From Brevibacillus reuszeri (GTDB lineage Bacteria > Bacillota > Bacilli > Brevibacillales > Brevibacillaceae), in assembly GCF_002897295.1 (NCBI RefSeq), contig NZ_BEXF01000005.1, forward strand, positions 62,001-126,000: a stretch of DNA of 64,000 nucleotides. Reading direction: 5' to 3'. Below are positions 7,523 through 15,547 of this stretch, in pieces. The notes under the pieces were generated by a model, which saw only the letters and a program-made list of their open reading frames with translations, did no database searches and was not told the DNA's origin. Both the position numbers and the translations under genes were made by a program. Each line of letters starts with the position of its first letter. Within the stretch, counting starts at the first letter, position 1.

Positions 7523-7879
7523 ATGAGCAGTGAAAAAAATGTTTATTCTAGGAAGGCAACCCTTTCTCTTAAAATATCCGAATTTGAAGTTCCACCTATG
7601 CAAGACATGCTTATTATCGGAAGAAAAGCTCCAATCGGGCCGGAAGCGGTCAGAAGAATGGCCGAAGCCCTGTCACCGGAGCAATTTACGCTAATTAAAA
7701 TGGATCATCCAAAGATTGAGGCCGTATTGCTTCGAAATACGCTTTTGCAGATGCTAGATGAGAAATTGCTCATGAAAATTGTGCTTGAGGAATCTGAGCG
7801 CATGATTAGTGACTCAATGGTTCTTCGATCTGAGCTGAAAATAGCAGTCTCGATTCAACGTGAGGTGGATCTGCTATGA
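7523..7879 (+). CDS. Unknown 118-aa protein in the cyclic-di-GMP cassette
   Basis: I do not recognise this family. The protein is soluble, with no signal or membrane segment. A short beta-like N-terminal part (T-L-S-L-K-I-S-E-F-E-V-P-P) precedes I-I-G-R-K-A-P-I-G, a helix E-A-V-R-R-M-A-E-A-L, and a helical C-terminal half rich in Leu, Met, Glu and Ile. The start ATG 7523 has GGAGGT 7 nt upstream. Its stop overlaps the start of the CBS-GGDEF gene by 4 nt (ATGA), so translation is probably coupled. Position between an EAL and a GGDEF gene suggests a partner or regulator of one of them, by context only. Confidence 0.75.
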   Translation: MSSEKNVYSRKATLSLKISEFEVPPMQDMLIIGRKAPIGPEAVRRMAEALSPEQFTLIKMDHPKIEAVLLRNTLLQMLDEKLLMKIVLEESERMISDSMVLRSELKIAVSIQREVDLL

Positions 7880-8688
7880 CAATCTCCGAAATCATGACAA
7901 CATCCGTTAGCACGATTACCTCTGGCAAAAGTGTTTCTTATGCAGCGGAGCAAATGAATGAATGTAATACGCGATGGTTGGTTGTCATAGATCACGGAGT
8001 CGTTATGGGAGTAGTTACCTCCCGCGATGTCTTGTCCGCGCATCCGAATCGAATTGTAGCAGATGCGATGAGTGGGTATCCGAGTCGTTTTTCAGCAGAT
8101 CTAAATGTATGGGAGGCGCATTCCTATTTACAGGAGGACAATGGCGAGGTTGCTCTCATCATGGATGGAGAGCGTTTAATAGGAGTGCTTACCAAAGATG
8201 CTGTTCGGATGAAAATTGCTGAATTCATTGATCCGTTAACAGGTCTATACGAAGCGCCATATATTCAGTATGTCGGTGAGCAGTTTTTAAAGGAAAACAT
8301 CCCATTTCATTTGCTTTTCATCGACCTAAATGATTTTGGTCAGATCAACAAAAAGCATGGACACCCTTTTGGTGATGATGTGATTCGAAGGTACTCCTCC
8401 GTGCTTGCTTCATTCGCATCTGAGAAAGGTGACCATTTATGTCGATATGCGGGGGATGAATTCGTCATGATTTCAACAGCTGAAGAGGACCAGGTCCAAA
8501 AAGGGATTGCATTACTGACAAAACCCACCCATATACGAAACGTCAGCATTTCCGCTGCTGTCGGCCATGTGAATGGGTATGAAGAGCCAGATTTTTTTTC
8601 ATACTCCCTGAGAGATTTGATGGAAAAAGCGAGTCTGGAATCCTCAGCGGCAAAATTACAAAATGATTATCCTACATTTGCTACATAA
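7876..8688 (+). CDS. CBS-pair/GGDEF-domain protein, probable diguanylate cyclase
   Basis: A 270-aa soluble protein. Residues 1-115 form two CBS modules (I-M-T-T-S-V-S-T-I, then G-V-V-T-S-R-D-V-L, and G-V-L-T-K-D-A-V-R), which usually sense adenine nucleotides or similar ligands. Residues 118-265 are a GGDEF domain with D-P-L-T-G-L-Y, F-I-D-L-N-D-F, G-H-P-F-G-D-D-V and a Y-A-G-D-E-F signature, where Ala for the first Gly is tolerated in active enzymes. The C-terminal D-x-A-L-Y-x-A-K segment is poorly kept (S-L-E-S-S-A-A-K), so activity is likely but not certain. It overlaps the upstream 118-aa gene by 4 nt and may balance the EAL protein encoded first. Confidence 0.88.
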   Translation: MTISEIMTTSVSTITSGKSVSYAAEQMNECNTRWLVVIDHGVVMGVVTSRDVLSAHPNRIVADAMSGYPSRFSADLNVWEAHSYLQEDNGEVALIMDGERLIGVLTKDAVRMKIAEFIDPLTGLYEAPYIQYVGEQFLKENIPFHLLFIDLNDFGQINKKHGHPFGDDVIRRYSSVLASFASEKGDHLCRYAGDEFVMISTAEEDQVQKGIALLTKPTHIRNVSISAAVGHVNGYEEPDFFSYSLRDLMEKASLESSAAKLQNDYPTFAT

Positions 8689-8844
8689 ATAACATCATCG
8701 CCTCGGACAGGAATAGGCGCATGTCTTCATGCATACACTGATTGCTGAGTATTCGTGATGTGTGTAAAAGTCTAGTGCAACCTGTAGCTTCTTCAGTCGT
8801 AATATTTATTGAAAAGAACAACTTGAAGTTCGGGAGGCTAACTA

Positions 8845-9159
8845 ATGATCGTTACAACAACTAGCACATTGCAAGGCAAAGAGATTGAAGAGTATCTGGA
8901 TATTGTCAGTGGAGAAGTCATTATGGGCGCAAACGTTGTCCGTGACTTCCTCGCAGGAATTACGGACATTATCGGAGGTAGAAGTGGAACGTACGAGAGC
9001 AAGCTAGCAGAAGGGCGCGAGATGGCTATTCGTGAAATGAAAGAAAAAGCCCGTTCCATTGGAGCAAATGCCATTGTAGGTGTAGATTTGGATTTTGAAA
9101 CCTTGCGTGAGGGCATGATGATGGTCATTGCGACGGGTACAGCTGTACGTGTAAAGTAA
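8845..9159 (+). CDS. YbjQ/UPF0145-family protein
   Basis: A 104-aa protein of the UPF0145 (YbjQ, heavy-metal-binding DUF74) family, believed to form pentamers; function unproven. Signs are [11 protein letters not shown] at the start, the central [10 protein letters not shown] and [10 protein letters not shown], and the final [12 protein letters not shown]. The ATG is preceded by GGGAGG. It is monocistronic, with its own terminator starting at the stop codon. Confidence 0.9.
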   Translation: MIVTTTSTLQGKEIEEYLDIVSGEVIMGANVVRDFLAGITDIIGGRSGTYESKLAEGREMAIREMKEKARSIGANAIVGVDLDFETLREGMMMVIATGTAVRVK

Positions 9160-9187
9160 GCCGGGCATATCCGGCTTTCTTTTTTTA
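9159..9187 (+). terminator. Terminator of the YbjQ-family gene
   Basis: Stem AGCCGG (9159-9164) / CCGGCT (9171-9176) with loop GCATAT, then a run rich in T (TTCTTTTTTT). Confidence 0.8.
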
Positions 9188-9304
9188 CTATCGGAAAGTT
9201 TAAAATTCTAAGGAAGATAGTATAAGCGCAAATAAAGCCCTGCCTGCGCCAAAAGGCCTGGCGAAGCCAAGTTTTCTAATGTACAGGCAGAAAATAATGA
9301 TAAT

Positions 9305-9336
9305 ATATGTATAGTGAACCATATGTAAAGTGAACC
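9305..9336. repeat. Tandem 16-bp direct repeat upstream of the SCP2-domain gene
   Basis: ATATGTATAGTGAACC (9305-9320) is followed without spacer by ATATGTAAAGTGAACC (9321-9336), differing at one base. It lies 57 nt before the SCP2-domain gene. Two such phased copies could be a double operator or a duplication scar. Confidence 0.6.
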
Positions 9337-9392
9337 TGATCAAGCAACTTTTGCTCTGATTGTTCGCGAGTGCATGAAAGCAGGGTGTTCTG

Positions 9393-9728
9393 GTGTCCGA
9401 GGTGGAAATTGCTTTATCAAAATTTATTGCAAATACAAATTCAAAGCCTTGTGAAATTGCTGGATTTAATGCCGTATACCACATTACTCTTCAAGGCAAA
9501 GAGGCTGGTGAATATGAAGTTATATTCGCTAATGATCGTGCTTCTTATCAAAGGGGTTTTACTCTTGATGCAGGATGCAGAGTCGAGTTGTCAGAAGCTG
9601 ATCTCCTAAAATGGTTGAACGGGCAATTAAATCCGGCTGCTTCTATCATTACAGGAAAATTAAAAATACAAGGGGATATGTTATTTTCAATCAAGCTCCA
9701 GACGCTTCTGCATACCTTTCAAATATAG
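9393..9728 (+). CDS. SCP2 sterol/lipid-transfer domain protein
   Basis: A 111-aa single-domain protein of the SCP2 family, which binds acyl chains or other hydrophobic ligands in a cavity. Recognisable parts are the N-terminal helix, G-F-N-A-V-Y-H-I-T-L-Q-G-K-E-A-G-E-Y-E-V, A-D-L-L-K-W-L-N-G-Q-L-N-P, and the typical ending I-T-G-K-L-K-I-Q-G-D-M followed by the final helix. It is probably cytoplasmic. The start is GTG 9393 with AGGGTG upstream. The ligand is unknown. The gene appears isolated: the upstream unit ends with a terminator, and a 174-nt gap follows. Confidence 0.85.
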   Translation: MSEVEIALSKFIANTNSKPCEIAGFNAVYHITLQGKEAGEYEVIFANDRASYQRGFTLDAGCRVELSEADLLKWLNGQLNPAASIITGKLKIQGDMLFSIKLQTLLHTFQI

Positions 9729-9902
9729 ACTTTTTGGGAGGAGGCAATCGAAAATGTAGACGGAATATATGGCTGAGTAGGAATGGCTACATATTCCATT
9801 AGACCCATCATTATTTAGAAATAACTAGTCAATCCCTTCAGGGTTGCGTTAAAATATGACCAATGAATGACAAGTGACTAAATCAAAAGAACGAGGGGAA
9901 TC

Positions 9903-10796
9903 ATGCGCCATATTTGTTCGTTTGTAGCTATCGTAACTCACCTGGAAGAACAATCTGTGCGTTTTGACTTTTACCAAGAGAGCCGAAGGTCTAAAACCGT
10001 ACGAGAGCTTTTAAAACAGCGGGCAACCTTACCGCGCCATTATTTTGATTATTTATTTCATTCAGGGGTATTAGAAGTTGAGAGTGATCCGCCGTATCAA
10101 CCGATCGCGGCCAAGCCTGCAGCGATTGGGATGAACATCCGATCCTTAGGAACAAACATGGTTTTTGATATGTGCTTTGCCCCGCAAACGTATAAGCTAT
10201 GGCAAAATACAGATGCAGTTCTAGAAGATATTTCCTTGCCGGCAGACCTTTTCGAAGAGTACGTCTATCGATTAGGGGCCATTAGCCGATTTCGTTATCT
10301 TGGACGTGTCGATGATCCACTTGTAGCCACGCAGCTGGGCGAAAATGACATGATTGAATTCAAGCGTGATTTCTTGTTATCCAAAACGGGCATTATCAAG
10401 TCGATTGTGGCATTTGCCAATTCCAATAATGGAAATTTGTTTCTCGGTATAACCGACGAAGGAAGTATTTGCGGTGTAGACCATGAAGTTGAACATTACG
10501 GCGATCCTGATAAGTATATCCTGGCTATCACTCAATACATACAGGATAAAACGCTGCCATTCCTTACGCCATTTCCTAAAATATCCTTGCAAAAAGTACA
10601 AGGGAAATATGTTGTCGCCATCTTTGTAGAGGTTGCATCCGAATTGATTTGCGGATTGGACAAGAACGGGGAAAAGTACGTGGTTATTCGCACGAACAAT
10701 CGCTCGGTCGTGGTCAAGGACCCTCATCAAATAGGAGAAATCTACGTAAAACGAAAGCTGGGCAGTGAAATCAGCCGTCGATTGGGGCTTCTGTAG
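9903..10796 (+). CDS. AlbA_2 (Schlafen-type) putative DNA-binding domain protein
   Basis: A 297-aa protein. The C-terminal part (about residues 145-275) is a Schlafen AlbA_2 domain: E-N-D-M-I-E-F-K-R-D-F, then I-V-A-F-A-N-S-N-N-G-N-L-F-L-G-I-T-D-E-G, I-C-G-V-D, and V-V-I-R-T-N-N-R-S near the end. AlbA_2 is a presumed nucleic-acid-binding fold often found in regulators and defence-linked proteins. The first 140 residues are not a family I recognise. The ATG has GAGGGGAA upstream. A lipoprotein gene begins 41 nt after the stop and is probably cotranscribed. Its role is unknown. Confidence 0.75.
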   Translation: MRHICSFVAIVTHLEEQSVRFDFYQESRRSKTVRELLKQRATLPRHYFDYLFHSGVLEVESDPPYQPIAAKPAAIGMNIRSLGTNMVFDMCFAPQTYKLWQNTDAVLEDISLPADLFEEYVYRLGAISRFRYLGRVDDPLVATQLGENDMIEFKRDFLLSKTGIIKSIVAFANSNNGNLFLGITDEGSICGVDHEVEHYGDPDKYILAITQYIQDKTLPFLTPFPKISLQKVQGKYVVAIFVEVASELICGLDKNGEKYVVIRTNNRSVVVKDPHQIGEIYVKRKLGSEISRRLGLL

Positions 10797-10837
10797 CATA
10801 ATCGTGATTGGATTGCATACACGAAGGAGGTTGCTGC

Positions 10838-11896
10838 ATGAAATCGTCTTTACGTGCCTATCTGCTTAGTATTTTGGTGGCAAGCATGGTAATGACTGGA
10901 TGCGCGCAAGGAAGCAAAGTTACTGAAAGTGACATGAGAGATCGGATGGAAACTGAGCTGGGAGGAGTTGAAAAAGTAACGGTCATGTCCACGGACGGAC
11001 AGGAGGTTGCACTCGATCTGCCTGTTTTCCTCAAGGAACTGCCCACACAGGGACAGGATCTGCAGCTATCGACAGAGCCACTCAAGCAAGAGGATGTTCG
11101 ATTTACTCTTGTATTATATCGCAAGCAACTGGCCCCACTGGTTGTGACGGTGGGAGAAAAAGCAAGCCAGTTTGGAGAAAGTACATATCGCGGGAATGGT
11201 GCCATTTATTTTTATCAGTGGGTTCATAAGCAAACGGGAAAAGGGCTGCTCGCTCAAAAGTTCGATAACGCGCTCCTGTCGGCTGATGACCTTTCCAAAA
11301 CGATTGTGCTTGCAGGAACCGAGCTTGATCAAATCAGAAACGTTTTACATACCGCGGTTCCCGAAACTGAAAAAAATCCAAAGCAGTATCCGCTATTTCC
11401 GACTTACAAAATTCACGTTGGTTCGACACAAAAACCACTTGAGGTAACTGTACTGACACCCACACTGATCTCGGTACCTTTTGGCAGAGAAAAACATCTT
11501 TTTCATGTAGATGGCCAATTGTTTTCGCGTATGACGACATGGCTCCCGCCTAGCGAGACAGAGGAGCAATCGCTGGAGAGACTGTTTAAGACAACGCGTA
11601 TACGCTTGACTGCAACAGGCGAAATGGTGGGAGAAAACCGCGAGCTGGATGTCACGCAAACCACCGTTGAGCAAGGAATCGCTCATCAAACCGTGCGTTT
11701 GCTGCAAAAAGGAACATTACTGGAAAAGACGCCGGAAGTTCCTGGAAAGGAACAATTTCAACTGCAATTTTTGGTAAATGGTTCAGAGCGGTCGGTTGTC
11801 TTTTATCCTAGCTATTTTAAGCTGGATCAATCGTGGTATGCTCACAATGAACTAGCGCAAAATGTGTGGAAATTGTTTGAAAACCTTCGAAAGTAA
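10838..11896 (+). CDS. Predicted lipoprotein of unknown function
   Basis: A 352-aa exported lipoprotein. The start ATG 10838 has AAGGAGGT 7 nt upstream. The first 21 residues form a type II signal (K-S-S-L-R then a hydrophobic stretch) ending at lipobox M-T-G-C, with Cys22 as lipidation site. The mature part alternates charged and beta-like stretches with no domain I can name. It contains G-A-I-Y-F-Y-Q-W and a repeated L-x-V-T-V motif in two halves, perhaps an internal duplication. LspA, encoded at the left of this window, would process it. It lies 41 nt after the AlbA_2 gene. Confidence 0.8.
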   Translation: MKSSLRAYLLSILVASMVMTGCAQGSKVTESDMRDRMETELGGVEKVTVMSTDGQEVALDLPVFLKELPTQGQDLQLSTEPLKQEDVRFTLVLYRKQLAPLVVTVGEKASQFGESTYRGNGAIYFYQWVHKQTGKGLLAQKFDNALLSADDLSKTIVLAGTELDQIRNVLHTAVPETEKNPKQYPLFPTYKIHVGSTQKPLEVTVLTPTLISVPFGREKHLFHVDGQLFSRMTTWLPPSETEEQSLERLFKTTRIRLTATGEMVGENRELDVTQTTVEQGIAHQTVRLLQKGTLLEKTPEVPGKEQFQLQFLVNGSERSVVFYPSYFKLDQSWYAHNELAQNVWKLFENLRK

Positions 11897-12084
11897 GTGT
11901 TTTCATTGATGAACTTTGTCGTTATTGGTCAGGATAAAGACAACATATCACTACCACTTTTGCATTTTTTGTCGTAGAATAGTAACGTTGCACTGATAGT
12001 GGTGCTTTAAGACTGGGGGAGACGATGAGTCTTCATACCGGTCTAAAAGCCTGCCGATCTTTATCTGCCATAGGAGGATGGAGA

Positions 12085-13245
12085 ATGAACATTCATGAGT
12101 ATCAAGGTAAAGAGATACTTAAGCAGTACGGTGTAAAAGTTCCTGAAGGACGCGTAGCTTTCACAGTTGAAGAAGCTGTAGAAGCAGCAAAAGAACTGGG
12201 CACCCAAGTAAACGTAGTAAAAGCGCAAATTCACGCTGGTGGCCGTGGTAAGGCTGGCGGGGTAAAAGTCGCAAAAAATCTGGATGAAGTTCGTACATAT
12301 GCCAGTGAAATTCTTGGCAAAGTACTCGTTACTCATCAAACAGGACCAGAAGGTAAAGAAGTAAAACGCCTTCTGATCGAGCAAGGCTGCGACATCAAAA
12401 AAGAATACTACGTAGGTGTAGTAGTTGACCGTGCAACTGGAAGCGTCGTTATGATGGCTTCTGAAGAAGGCGGTATGGACATCGAGGAAGTAGCAGCTAA
12501 TACTCCAGAAAAAATCTTCAAAGAAGTAGTTGATCCAGTAACTGGTCTGAACGGCTTCCAAGCTCGTCGCTTGGCTTATGCGATCAACATTCCAAAAGAG
12601 CTGATTAACAAAGCTGCCAAGTTCATGATGAGCCTGTACCAAGCTTTTGTTGATAAAGACGCTTCTATCGCTGAAATCAACCCATTGGTTGTAACTGGCG
12701 ACGGAGAAGTAATGGCACTCGATGCTAAATTGAACTTCGACAGCAACGCACTCTACCGTCACCCTGACATCGTAGCTCTGCGCGATCTGGATGAAGAAGA
12801 CGAAAAAGAAATCGAAGCTTCCAAATTCGACCTGTCCTACATCGCTCTCGATGGAAACATCGGTTGCATGGTAAACGGTGCTGGTCTGGCGATGGCTACG
12901 ATGGACATCGTGAAATTCTACGGTGGAGACCCTGCTAACTTCCTTGACGTTGGTGGCGGAGCTACTGAAGAAAAAGTAACAGAAGCGTTCAAAATTATTC
13001 TCCGTGACGAAAAAGTAAAAGGTATTTTCGTCAACATTTTCGGCGGCATCATGAAGTGCGACGTTATCGCAAACGGCGTAGTGAATGCAGCAAAACAAAT
13101 CAAACTGGACAAACCTCTCGTAGTTCGTCTCGAAGGTACTAACGTTGACCTGGGTAAGAAAATCCTCAACGAGTCCGGCTTGAATATCGTTGCTGCTGAA
13201 TCTATGGCAGATGGCGCTGAAAAAATCGTATCCTTGGTGAAGTAA
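12085..13245 (+). CDS. sucC: Succinyl-CoA synthetase (ADP-forming), beta subunit
   Basis: The beta subunit of the TCA-cycle enzyme converting succinyl-CoA and ADP plus phosphate to succinate, CoA and ATP. It is 386 aa, the family's standard length. It has an N-terminal ATP-grasp domain ([10 protein letters not shown], then [15 protein letters not shown] near residues 46-60) and a C-terminal ligase CoA domain with F-L-D-V-G-G-G-A-T and [13 protein letters not shown] 12085 is chosen because AGGAGG lies just upstream and the family start follows; the open frame extends further 5' without homology. It is followed 44 nt later by sucD. Codon use is strongly biased, as in highly expressed genes. Confidence 0.97.
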   Translation: MNIHEYQGKEILKQYGVKVPEGRVAFTVEEAVEAAKELGTQVNVVKAQIHAGGRGKAGGVKVAKNLDEVRTYASEILGKVLVTHQTGPEGKEVKRLLIEQGCDIKKEYYVGVVVDRATGSVVMMASEEGGMDIEEVAANTPEKIFKEVVDPVTGLNGFQARRLAYAINIPKELINKAAKFMMSLYQAFVDKDASIAEINPLVVTGDGEVMALDAKLNFDSNALYRHPDIVALRDLDEEDEKEIEASKFDLSYIALDGNIGCMVNGAGLAMATMDIVKFYGGDPANFLDVGGGATEEKVTEAFKIILRDEKVKGIFVNIFGGIMKCDVIANGVVNAAKQIKLDKPLVVRLEGTNVDLGKKILNESGLNIVAAESMADGAEKIVSLVK

Positions 13246-13289
13246 GAATAAGCGAGTAGATACGTCAAAAAAGGTGGGAAAATTACGCG

Positions 13290-14192
13290 ATGAGTATTCT
13301 CGTTAATAAAAATACAAAAGTAATTACGCAAGGGATTACGGGTGCAACTGGTCTGTTCCACACTCGCGGAGCCGTTGAATACGGTACACAAATGGTGGGC
13401 GGTGTAACACCTGGTAAGGGTGGCACTGAAGTTGACGGTATTCCAATTTTCAACACAGTGGCAGAAGCTGTAGCTAAAACGGGCGCAACTGCTTCCGTAA
13501 TCTACGTTGCTCCTCCATTCGCTGCTGACGCGATCATGGAAGCAGTAGATGCAGAGCTGGACCTGGTTATTTGCATCACGGAAGGTATTCCTGTTCTGGA
13601 CATGGTAAAAGTAAAACGTTACATGGAAGGCAAGAAAACCCTTCTCGTAGGTCCTAACTGCCCTGGCGTTATCACTCCAGGTGAGTGCAAAATCGGTATC
13701 ATGCCTGGCTACATCCACGTTCCAGGTAAAGTGGGTATCGTATCCCGCTCTGGTACCTTGACTTATGAAGCAGTACACCAAACTTCTACTCGCGGCATTG
13801 GCCAATCCACTGCAGTAGGTATCGGTGGAGACCCTGTTAAAGGCATGGAGTTCATCGATGTACTGAAAATGTTCAACGAAGACCCTGACACTGAAGCAGT
13901 TATCATGCTGGGTGAAATCGGCGGAACTGCAGAAGAAGAAGCAGCTGAATGGATCGCTGCTAACATGAAAAAACCAGTAGTAGGCTTCATTGGCGGACAA
14001 ACTGCACCTCCAGGAAAACGCATGGGCCACGCTGGTGCGATCATTTCCGGTGGTAAAGGTACAGCTGCTGAGAAAATCGCGAAGCTCGAAGAATGTGGTA
14101 TTCGTGTAGCAAAAACGCCTGCAGTTATCGGTGAAACTTTGGTTCAACTGTTGACTGAGCGCGGTATGCTCGACAAAGTAATGAGCAAATAA
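13290..14192 (+). CDS. sucD: Succinyl-CoA synthetase (ADP-forming), alpha subunit
   Basis: The 300-aa alpha subunit, carrying the CoA-binding domain and the phosphorylated histidine. Visible are T-Q-G-I-T-G-A-T-G and G-G-V-T-P-G-K-G-G in the N-terminal Rossmann-like domain, [10 protein letters not shown], and [10 protein letters not shown] with the active-site His at about residue 247. The start ATG has AAAGGTGG upstream. It forms an operon with sucC and is closed by a terminator 20 nt after the stop. Confidence 0.97.
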   Translation: MSILVNKNTKVITQGITGATGLFHTRGAVEYGTQMVGGVTPGKGGTEVDGIPIFNTVAEAVAKTGATASVIYVAPPFAADAIMEAVDAELDLVICITEGIPVLDMVKVKRYMEGKKTLLVGPNCPGVITPGECKIGIMPGYIHVPGKVGIVSRSGTLTYEAVHQTSTRGIGQSTAVGIGGDPVKGMEFIDVLKMFNEDPDTEAVIMLGEIGGTAEEEAAEWIAANMKKPVVGFIGGQTAPPGKRMGHAGAIISGGKGTAAEKIAKLEECGIRVAKTPAVIGETLVQLLTERGMLDKVMSK

Positions 14193-14211
14193 GCTTGTGA
14201 ATAGCTAAAAG

Positions 14212-14246
14212 CGGACAGGTTATAGGCCTGTCCGTTTTTATTTTTG
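14212..14246 (+). terminator. Terminator of sucCD
   Basis: Perfect 8-bp GC-rich stem CGGACAGG (14212-14219) / CCTGTCCG (14227-14234), 7-nt loop, then TTTTTATTTTTG. Confidence 0.85.
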
Positions 14247-14273
14247 AGTCAGACCACTGTCTTTCGATAAAAT
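14244..14273 (+). promoter_or_regulatory. Candidate sigma-A promoter of dprA
   Basis: TTGAGT (14244-14249) and TAAAAT (14268-14273) are separated by 18 nt, about 55 nt before dprA and just after the sucCD terminator. Confidence 0.45.
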
Positions 14274-14327
14274 AGCACTCAATACCAACGATATTTGTAA
14301 AACGGTAGGTATGGAGGAGGGGAAAAC

Positions 14328-15437
14328 ATGTTTATGGACCAGGTGAGTGAGCGAGATTGGCTTTACTTGTTGTCAAGTGTTCCTGGGCTGGGGAGAGTGA
14401 AGCTGAGAGCGATGTATGAAGTAGCGGGCTCGTTTAAAGAAGCGATGAAAAAATGGGATTCACTCAGCCACGAGCTGAAGCTGTCAGCATCTATTATGAG
14501 GGAAGGAAACCAACTGCGAAATGAAACAGTTGCGTTGAAAATACTGCGCGAGCGTATATCAAATGGTATACAGTATGTATGCTTTTTAGATGAGGATTTT
14601 CCCGATCAGCTACGCCATATTCCTGATCCTCCACTTGTATTATTTTATCGAGGAGAGCTACAGCTATTGCAAAGGCCAGCGATTGGGGTGGTCGGCTCGC
14701 GAAAGCCTACTCCTTATGGTAGAGCAAGCTGCTCTTATTTAGTGAAGGAATTGGTGCAAGCAGGACTCGTGATTATTTCAGGTTTGGCTTATGGGATTGA
14801 TGGGGAAGCGCACGAAACCACACTGAAGAATAATGGAAAAACAGTAGGTGTTCTCGGATGTGGAATCGATCAGGTTTATCCGCCTCGTCATCGCGCACTC
14901 TATGAAAAAATTGCAACGTTTGGCCTACTTCTATCTGAATATCCCCCTGGAACACCACCTGTGCCAGGGCTGTTTCCCGAGCGAAATCGAATTATTAGCG
15001 GACTTAGTATGGGGATTTTAGTGGTAGAAGCGGCAGAAAAAAGCGGGTCACTAATTACAGCAGATTGCGCATTAGAGCAAGGGAAGGATGTTTTTGCAAT
15101 TCCTGGTCCGATTTTTTCATCGTTGAGTATGGGGCCGCATAACTTGATCAAACAAGGTGCAAAGCTAGTAACAGGTAGCTCTGATGTTCTGGATGAGCTC
15201 GGATATCCGCTAGTTCCTGAAACCGAGCCTCGTCATCGCGATTATTTGGACCAAAACTTATTGGATAAAGAAGAGCTGGCAATCATAGATATCGTTACAC
15301 ACGAAGGTATTCATGTTGATGACCTGCTGACTCAATTGGACGCAGATATGCGCAAAAGTCTCCATCAGGTTTTGTTTCGTTTAGAAGCAAAAGGGGCACT
15401 TGTTGCTCTGGCTGGGGGGTATTTCGCGAAGCGTTAG
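14328..15437 (+). CDS. dprA: DNA-processing protein DprA (Smf)
   Basis: DprA loads RecA onto incoming single-stranded DNA during natural transformation. It is 369 aa. Order: an N-terminal SAM/helix-hairpin-like part (L-L-S-S-V-P-G-L-G-R-V-K), the Rossmann-like core from about residue 110 (V-V-G-S-R-K-P-T-P-Y-G, then I-S-G-L-A-Y-G-I-D-G-E-A-H, F-P-E-R-N-R-I-I-S-G-L-S and A-E-K-S-G-S-L-I-T-A), and a C-terminal DprA winged-helix-like tail. ATG 14328 follows GGAGGAGGGG; ATG 14334 is an equally possible start. It stands between sucD and topA as in B. subtilis. A comM homologue is also present in the window. Confidence 0.95.
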   Translation: MFMDQVSERDWLYLLSSVPGLGRVKLRAMYEVAGSFKEAMKKWDSLSHELKLSASIMREGNQLRNETVALKILRERISNGIQYVCFLDEDFPDQLRHIPDPPLVLFYRGELQLLQRPAIGVVGSRKPTPYGRASCSYLVKELVQAGLVIISGLAYGIDGEAHETTLKNNGKTVGVLGCGIDQVYPPRHRALYEKIATFGLLLSEYPPGTPPVPGLFPERNRIISGLSMGILVVEAAEKSGSLITADCALEQGKDVFAIPGPIFSSLSMGPHNLIKQGAKLVTGSSDVLDELGYPLVPETEPRHRDYLDQNLLDKEELAIIDIVTHEGIHVDDLLTQLDADMRKSLHQVLFRLEAKGALVALAGGYFAKR

Positions 15438-15483
15438 GCTGGGTTCTTCTGTACCCGGAATCCCCCTAAAGTCTTGCAAGTGT

Positions 15484-15512
15484 TTGACAAATCGGATGAG
15501 CATATTTAATAA
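15484..15512 (+). promoter_or_regulatory. Sigma-A promoter of topA
   Basis: Consensus TTGACA (15484-15489), 17-nt spacer, TAATAA (15507-15512), giving a transcription start about 28 nt before topA. Confidence 0.7.
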
Positions 15513-15547
15513 TAGGGAAGATTCCTTACTAAAAGGGGAGGAAAAAA

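Noticed and set aside
9729..9902. A GGAGGAGG ribosome-site-like sequence at about 9738 followed by ATG
   Set aside because: The ATG is followed directly by TAG, so no peptide is made. Probably the remnant of a gene start or chance.
11941..12010. Sigma-A promoter before sucC
   Set aside because: TTGCAT and TAGAAT are present but only 9 nt apart; no acceptable pair was found.
12061..14147. Long antisense open frames (up to about 400 codons) opposite sucC and sucD
   Set aside because: Their products are Phe/Ser/Tyr/Cys-rich nonsense and mirror the strong codon bias of highly expressed genes, which lacks codons that read as stops on the other strand. The same holds for the 315-codon frame opposite tsf (54713-55660) and the one opposite rpsB.
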